Part shown: positions 58,248 through 64,000 of the stretch, piece after piece
Layout of the letters: the number at the start of each line of letters is the position of its first letter
How positions within the stretch are numbered: the stretch's first letter is position 1
DNA from: Panagrolaimus kolymaensis
Taxonomy: Eukaryota; Nematoda; Chromadorea; Rhabditida; Panagrolaimidae
Assembly (NCBI GenBank): GCA_028622995.1
Contig: JAJQJQ010000028.1
Span: forward strand, 496,001-560,000
Direction of reading: 5' to 3'
Length of the DNA stretch: 64,000 bases
Position numbers and translations under genes: made by a program
The notes under the pieces: generated by a model
What the model was told of the DNA's origin: nothing
Database searches by the model: none
Seen by the model: only the letters and a program-made list of their open reading frames with translations

Positions 58248-61200
58248 ATGAGAGTTGTTTGTTTTTACTTTTTTTTATTTTTTTCTTCCATAGAACTTTT
58301 AATTCAAGGAGAAATTATTGAATTTCCTGCAGATAATGTTCTTACAAGAGTAATATGTTCATTTAAAGAAGCTCCATCAGATTTTAATAAATATTTAGGA
58401 TTTTTATCAGAAGTAAGAATTGAAAGAAAGGAAAAAATCTATATTTTCGGAATCTATTTTTAGCTTTTGAGTTTTATACGATTATTTTTTTAGTTTATTT
58501 CGTCCTGTGAAGATTGCGACCAATCTGTTAATGATTTTCGTTTTGAATTATTTTTGGGAAATTGGAGCGCCACCGATTTCATTAATGAAATTAATTCGGT
58601 AAATATTACTGATGCTCTAAATACCTTAGCATTTATTTTTGATGCAAACGTTGGCTATTTTAATTTTTATACTTTTTATTTTAAAATGATATTTTTAGTT
58701 AACTGCAAAAGAAGTTCAAGATAAGCCATATTTGGGTTGTGGAGACACTGTTAGTTTTTTCAATATGTTTTTGACGATACCCATTCGTAATATTTGAATT
58801 TTAGATTCTTTGTGATCTCATCAACGACTTTCTTGAGCTTCCTACAAATCCATTAACAAAAATGAATTTAATTGTGATATCAGATATTTGTCCAAATCCA
58901 AGCAATTTTAAAAAGTTCAATGAATATGGAAAGAATCAGCTGGCCCATGTAAAAGTTACTCAGTCGTTTTTGATAACCAAAGCTACTGCAATGTAAGTGA
59001 TCTCATTTTCATTATAAAACACATTTCGAAGTTACGTTTTTAAGATTGTCGTAATCCTTAATTTTTAGAAATAATCCCAGCTGCACTAATTACAGCCAAG
59101 TAGACGTAACTATTGATCCGAAAACAAATTTTGATAATATTGAAGTTGATCAAGTTAAAAAACTTTTGAGCCGAAATTTACGTAAGTGCTCATAAATTAA
59201 ACATCGAGGTTAATCATTATGACTTTATTTTTTCCGGAAAGTTAATAATGTTTTGGGCGGCATTTAAATCGATAAAAAAAGCTCATTATAGAGTATGATT
59301 TGGATGTAAAAAGGAATTATATAAACGTATTTGTAATGATTGATGATAAAAATTTAAACTATTTTTATGACTTCTTTATTGACCATGTTTATAATAAACT
59401 TTTATGTGGGCCAAATTCCACAGTCGTTGTATCGCAAAAAAATTATTTCTTTTCGATGGTAATAAAAGATACTTCAGATATTCAATCGAAATATCGAAAA
59501 GTTTGTAAGTTGGCTTATAGTATATTTTAATACTAAATTTCATGAAAATCTTTACAGCAACAATGCTACCAATTATCGATTTCAATAAGTATAATATTAA
59601 TTTTTCAAAATATTTACGATTTAATATAGAAAAGAATATGTCTGAATATTCATATGATAGCAATGCTACTGAAATTTTAAATCACATGGAATTAGTTTTT
59701 TCCGATGATAATGAATTTTATAATTCATTACAATTTAATGTAATTTTTGTTGACGACTATTATGATTGGCTTAATAATCTTCCTCTTTTAAATGGCAAAA
59801 AAGTAAGCTATAAACTTTTCTCAGTTTGGTCATGCTCTCATTAAAATTTACAACTTTTAGCGTAATCTTGACGTATTTCTTTATTGGAACAAATTTGATT
59901 TGTCACCCATAGAAGCAAAAGAATTTAAAAAACAGTATTATACTAAATTTCAAAAAACGGAATTAGCTATTGCTAATTTCTATTCACTTTCCTCAGGTGG
60001 GCCTAATATAACCTTATGCGAAATTGAAACTGTGGGTACCAAATTTGCCTATGAAACTTTTGGACTTTCTTCAACACCTGTTGCTGACTTAAATATAAGA
60101 CTAACTACCTTACAAATTTACCTTATCGGCTTTGGGTGCTTAGTAATTCTCGTGGTAATAACTTTGATATTATTTTGCTATTATAAAAGGTTTAAAAAGA
60201 ATATTTTGACATTCATTGCTGATAGCAGAGATATGTAAGCCCTTTTTTATAAACCTTAATATTTTAGTTAAGTTATAGAACAAATGAAAAAAGAATAATG
60301 TTGACGGATGTTTCAAAGGATTTATATTTGAATGAAAAATATTTAAAAATTAATTTTAAAGTGGTTTTCGGTCAAGGTGTGTCATCTATAGTTTACCCGG
60401 CATCCATAACCGGGAAATCACCACTTTCTAAAAAAGAAACATCCTTTCACGCTGCCCAATTTCATGATTGTAACATTGCAGCTAAAATGTTAAAACGATT
60501 TCAAAAAACTGATAGTTTATTGTCATCATTGGCCGAAATTGAAGCTGCTAAAAAACTTGGACAACATGAAAATATTTGTACTCTTCTTGGATGGTCGCTG
60601 TATGGAAATCAAACATGCTTGCTTTATGAAGCCATGGAACAAGATTTATTGAGCTATGTTAAATCTTTGCGAATGCCAGATGATAATGGGTACAACAAAG
60701 TATTTAAAAAGCCAACTTTTATATTTGTACCAGGTGATCCAATATTAGATAATAATCAGAAAAAAATATTCATGCAAATTATTTGGCAAGCATCTAAAGC
60801 TTTGGAATATATTTCATCAAAAAATATTATACACCGAGATGTTGCAGCCAGAAATTTTTTATTAACGAAGCAAGGTGAACGAGGCTTTCTCTTAAAGCTT
60901 TCTGATTTTGGATTATCTTGCAATGCAGATGAAATTTCAAAAATTTATAATTCTTCTTTTGAAAAACGACTTCCAATCAAATGGCTTTCGATTGAAGCAT
61001 TAACCGACAGAATATTTTCGGAAGCTTCAGATGTTTGGGCTTTTGGTAAATAAAAAAACAAAAAAATCAAAACAAAAAAATAACCTTTATTTTTAGGAAT
61101 AACTTTAATAGAATTATATACATTTGGAGAAGAGCCGTATCCAAATATCCGAATGGAACAAATGAATGAACATTTGATGCAAGGAAACCGGTTAGCTAAA

Positions 61201-61413
61201 CCCGATCAAATGGATGATAAAATGTAAAACCTTGTTATTGTGATTTATTATTAATTATCGTTTTACAGCTATGAAATTGCATCTTCATGTTGGAATAAAA
61301 ATCTCAAAAAGCGTCCAACGTTTAAAAAACTTCAAAAAATATTTTATCAAATATTAGATGATATGGATTCATATAACTATCTTCCAGTGGCAAAACATGG
61401 TGAAAGAGGTTAA
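58248..61413 (+). CDS. Receptor tyrosine kinase A, nematode-type ectodomain
   Basis: Eleven exons (58248-58412, 58494-58649, 58699-58749, 58805-58992, 59069-59181, 59292-59504, 59558-59802, 59861-60234, 60279-61045, 61097-61223, 61269-61413) give 723 residues. It has a signal peptide (1-~20), then an ectodomain of ~310 residues with alternating strands and helices ('LIVISDICPNPS', 'NVFVMIDDKN', 'FNVIFVDDYYDWL'). A transmembrane segment lies at ~336-362 and the tyrosine kinase domain at ~395-710. The Gly-rich loop is 'GQGVSSIVYPA', the ATP lysine is in 'IAAKMLK', the catalytic loop is HRDVAARNFLL (~563), DFG is at ~587, and the activation segment ends 'LPIKWLSIEAL', typical of Tyr kinases. It should be active. 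The ligand is unknown. The overall form resembles small nematode-specific KIN-16-type receptors. Confidence 0.88.
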
Positions 61414-62051
61414 TAAATAAAGGGACAAAAAAATAAATAAAGTGAAGTGGTGATCATAATTGTTATCTTTTATGTAGATTTCCTAATAAAACTGAAAATT
61501 GTATTAAGAATGTCAAAAAAGTTTATAAAAGTTTTAAATTAGTAAAGTCACAATGTCTGAATTTAATATAAAATTTTGTCTACTTAAAATTAAAGAACTT
61601 AGAATCTAATATTGATAATAAAAAAGTTTTTTTTTCTTAAATTCCCAGTAATTTGGTCGCGTTCAAAAATATAAAAATAAATGTGTTACTACTTTTATTA
61701 TATATTTCTTACCGCCAAAACTTTTTTTACTTTTTAATCATTACTTCAAATTCAAAAATAAACTTTATTTGTATTTGATAAGCAGCGAAATAAATTTTTT
61801 CCGACTATAATATTAAAGGCACTAAAAATATTTAGCGCTAAAAATGGCGCTCTTTTTTTAAAAGTTTAATGGTTTTAATTTTTTCTTTCCCAGAGTGATA
61901 CTAACTTTTTTTTATCTATGTTAGCATGTTTTTCAAATAAAAAATCGAAAACATGGTTTCTTTGAGTTGATAAGAAAATTTAAAAAAAGAAGCAAATGTT
62001 ATTTTCTTCACTAAAATCATTTTATGAGTTTGCAAAATTTTCTTCTTGCGA
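61414..62051. other. Spacer between the two receptor kinases
   Basis: A+T-rich. No gene was seen. Confidence 0.5.
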
Positions 62052-64000
62052 ATGAAGCTTGTTTTTGCTTTTTACATTTTTGTTGTTTTTTGTAATTTTC
62101 AAGTTTTCATAAAAAGTGAAATTATTGAGTTTCCTGCAAAAAATGTTATAACTAGAGTAATATTTTTATTTCAAAACTCCCCTAATGATTTTCATAAATA
62201 TTTGACATATTTTGTAAAGGTAATGGTTAGAATTAAATTATTTTTTTGTAAAAAAAAATATACGTTTGTTTAAGTTTATTTTATCATGCGATAGATGTCG
62301 CGACCTTGAATTTGAATTATTTTTTGGGAATTCTACTGGAATGCTTTTTAATTCGGTGAATATTACCGAATCTCTTAAAAATTTATCATATGAATTTGAG
62401 AAAGATGTAAGGCTTTAATTTTTTTTTTGTAATTTGTTTAAATTTAAAAGTTATTATTAGTTCGAAATTATGAAATTTCAGGAACATTTACAATCAATAC
62501 GTGTAAATTCGGTTTGTTTTTTTGGTTAAAGTATTTAGGGTTGTTGGTAGTTAAAATATAAGATATTAATTTTTTTAGATCCTCTATAATTTTATCGACG
62601 ATTTTCTCAATTTGCCTACAAATTCATTGACAAAACTTAATTTGATTTTGGTATCTGATTTTTGTCCTCCAAACTCAGAAATTTTTAAGAGATTTAATGA
62701 ATTTGGCGATAATCAACTTATCAATGTTAAAGTTACACAATCGTATTTAATAACACAGTCTCCACATGAGTATGTATAATGATTTTTAACTTTAAGCACT
62801 TAACTTTCTATTACAGACATATCACGAATTGTAGCCAACTGGATGTGATAATTGATCCAAAAACAAATTTTGATAATATCGATCTTGATCAAGTTAAAAA
62901 GCTTATGAATCCAAATTTGAGTTAGTTGCTTTTCGTTTTTATAGTTTAATCATTTTTTTAATAGGTTACAAATTAAATCTAAAAAAGAATTTCGTTAATG
63001 TTTTTGTTATAATGGGCGAAAAACATATGGAAAATTTTTATGATTTTTTTCTAAAATATGTTTATAATACACCTCGCTGCGGTCTTAACACATCTCTCAA
63101 CGCGGTTGAATATAATTATTATTTCAAGTTTCAAATTAGAAATACTGCAAACCCTCTAGAACGATTTCGCACAGGATGTAAGACACTAATAAATGAATTT
63201 ATAAACCTTTATAAAATCTCGGTTTATAGCTGCGTTGATTCCATTTATTGATTACGAAAAATATAATATTGATTTTCCAAAATATTTTCGTTATAATATT
63301 AAAAATAGTCTATCTGGTAATTTGGTCGTTGCTGCATCGTATTTTTTAAATGTAAATTTTAGAATATTTGCGGCATGCAAGTCACTCAGAAGTTTACACA
63401 CAACTTACTGATATTTTTAATGATTCTGTGTTAGAAGATTCATATCAATTCAATATCGTTTTCGTTGATTATTATTTTGAATGGTTAAATACTCTTGCAA
63501 ATTTGACTGGAGGGCATGTAAGTAAAGCAACTATAAATATGTATAGTTTTTTACATAACCTTTTTTATAGCGTAAACTGGATGTCTTTATGTTTAATGAA
63601 TTAGCGATGCCCACAGATGAAGCACATTATAGAGAACAATTTTTTGCAGCATTTGATACTTTAAAATCCAAGTTGGCAAGTTTTAATCTGATTGGTCCAA
63701 ATCATAAACCTACTAATATTGGTTTATGCCAAAAACGTCCAAATGAAACAACATTGAGTGAAAATTTGGAAATTTTTTCCTTCACATTATCTGAAGATTA
63801 TATTATGGTTATTACTTTTGGATTTGTTACAATTGTTACGATTGTATGTTTGACCTTGCGATGTTATTGTAGATATCTAAAAAAGAAAGAAACTCACTTA
63901 AAGAAGTTTAAAGAAATTGAAACTATGTAAGATAATTAATTACGAAAAAAAGTTTTTTAAAAATGATCTGCATTTTTTAGAGCATCTAAGAAAAAACTAA
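62052..64000 (+). CDS. Receptor tyrosine kinase B, 5' part (cut by window end)
   Basis: A tandem paralogue of kinase A. The visible exons are 62052-62219, 62275-62406, 62482-62511, 62579-62769, 62817-62920, 62965-63177, 63230-63316, 63363-63517, 63571-63926 and the start of another at 63981. It has a signal peptide, an ectodomain aligned with copy A ('EIIEFPAKNVITRV', 'LILVSDFCPPNS', 'DPKTNFDNIDLDQVKKL', 'FNIVFVDYYFEWL') and a transmembrane segment 'IMVITFGFVTIVTIVCLTL' with a basic juxtamembrane stretch. The kinase domain would lie beyond 64000. It differs from A by an extra intron at 63317-63362 and a shortened third exon. It is open so far as visible. Confidence 0.82.

Noticed and set aside
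1..64000. CRISPR arrays, operons with Shine-Dalgarno sites, prophage
   Set aside because: Spliced genes with nematode-type introns throughout. No regularly spaced repeats of CRISPR type and no prokaryotic gene organisation.
1..64000. tRNA or rRNA genes
   Set aside because: By-eye scanning for conserved T-arm (GGTTCGAATCC-like) and rRNA core sequences found none. A covariance-model scan would be needed to be certain.

Overview
This window looks like nuclear DNA of a free-living or parasitic nematode, most likely clade IV (Panagrolaimidae/Strongyloididae-like). The evidence is the high A+T content, very short introns (about 45-60 bases, GTAAG...TTTTAG), compact genes, serpentine chemoreceptor arrays, expanded secreted aspartic proteases, and an F-box family whose C-terminal layout I associate with panagrolaimid nematodes. 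The species assignment is inference. Exon coordinates were derived by hand from splice signals and reading-frame continuity.

Layout. 0.4-1.8 kb: two nested hAT-type non-autonomous DNA transposons, each with terminal inverted repeats and a perfect 8-bp target duplication. 1.9-14.2 kb: housekeeping-like block with a METTL18-like methyltransferase, two tandem SLC17-type MFS transporters (one exchanged tract includes an identical intron), a HAD hydrolase and a dynamin-1-like GTPase. 16-19 kb: small secreted Cys-rich genes and a divergent dynein light chain. 19-21.7 kb: a disrupted multi-module C-x2-C/H-x-C zinc-module gene divergent from an F-box-like gene. 22-36 kb: four paralogous two-exon 7TM receptors on the minus strand with shared 5' flanks, interleaved with a seven-module zinc-module gene and an intact/pseudogene pair of acidic helical proteins. 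36.8-45 kb: a large mucin-stalked single-pass membrane protein, two single-module relatives of the zinc-module family, and a tetraspan membrane protein with a decayed relative. 45-57.4 kb: a cluster of five intact aspartic proteases plus one truncated copy, all sharing a CRE-like/TATA-like promoter, with a gustatory-receptor-like pseudogene in between. 58-64 kb: two tandem receptor tyrosine kinase genes, the second cut by the window edge.

The most distinctive biology is (i) the dispersed zinc-module family with 1, 1, 5 and 7 copies of a module of roughly 90-100 residues, which I could not assign confidently to a named family, and (ii) the aspartic-protease array, whose members carry an unusual Cys in the second catalytic motif (DTGCT) in three of five copies and share a conserved proximal promoter. 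The rest is environment-facing gene content (receptors, secreted proteases, secreted Cys-rich proteins, F-box proteins) showing birth-and-death evolution: gene conversion, segmental duplication and pseudogenes.
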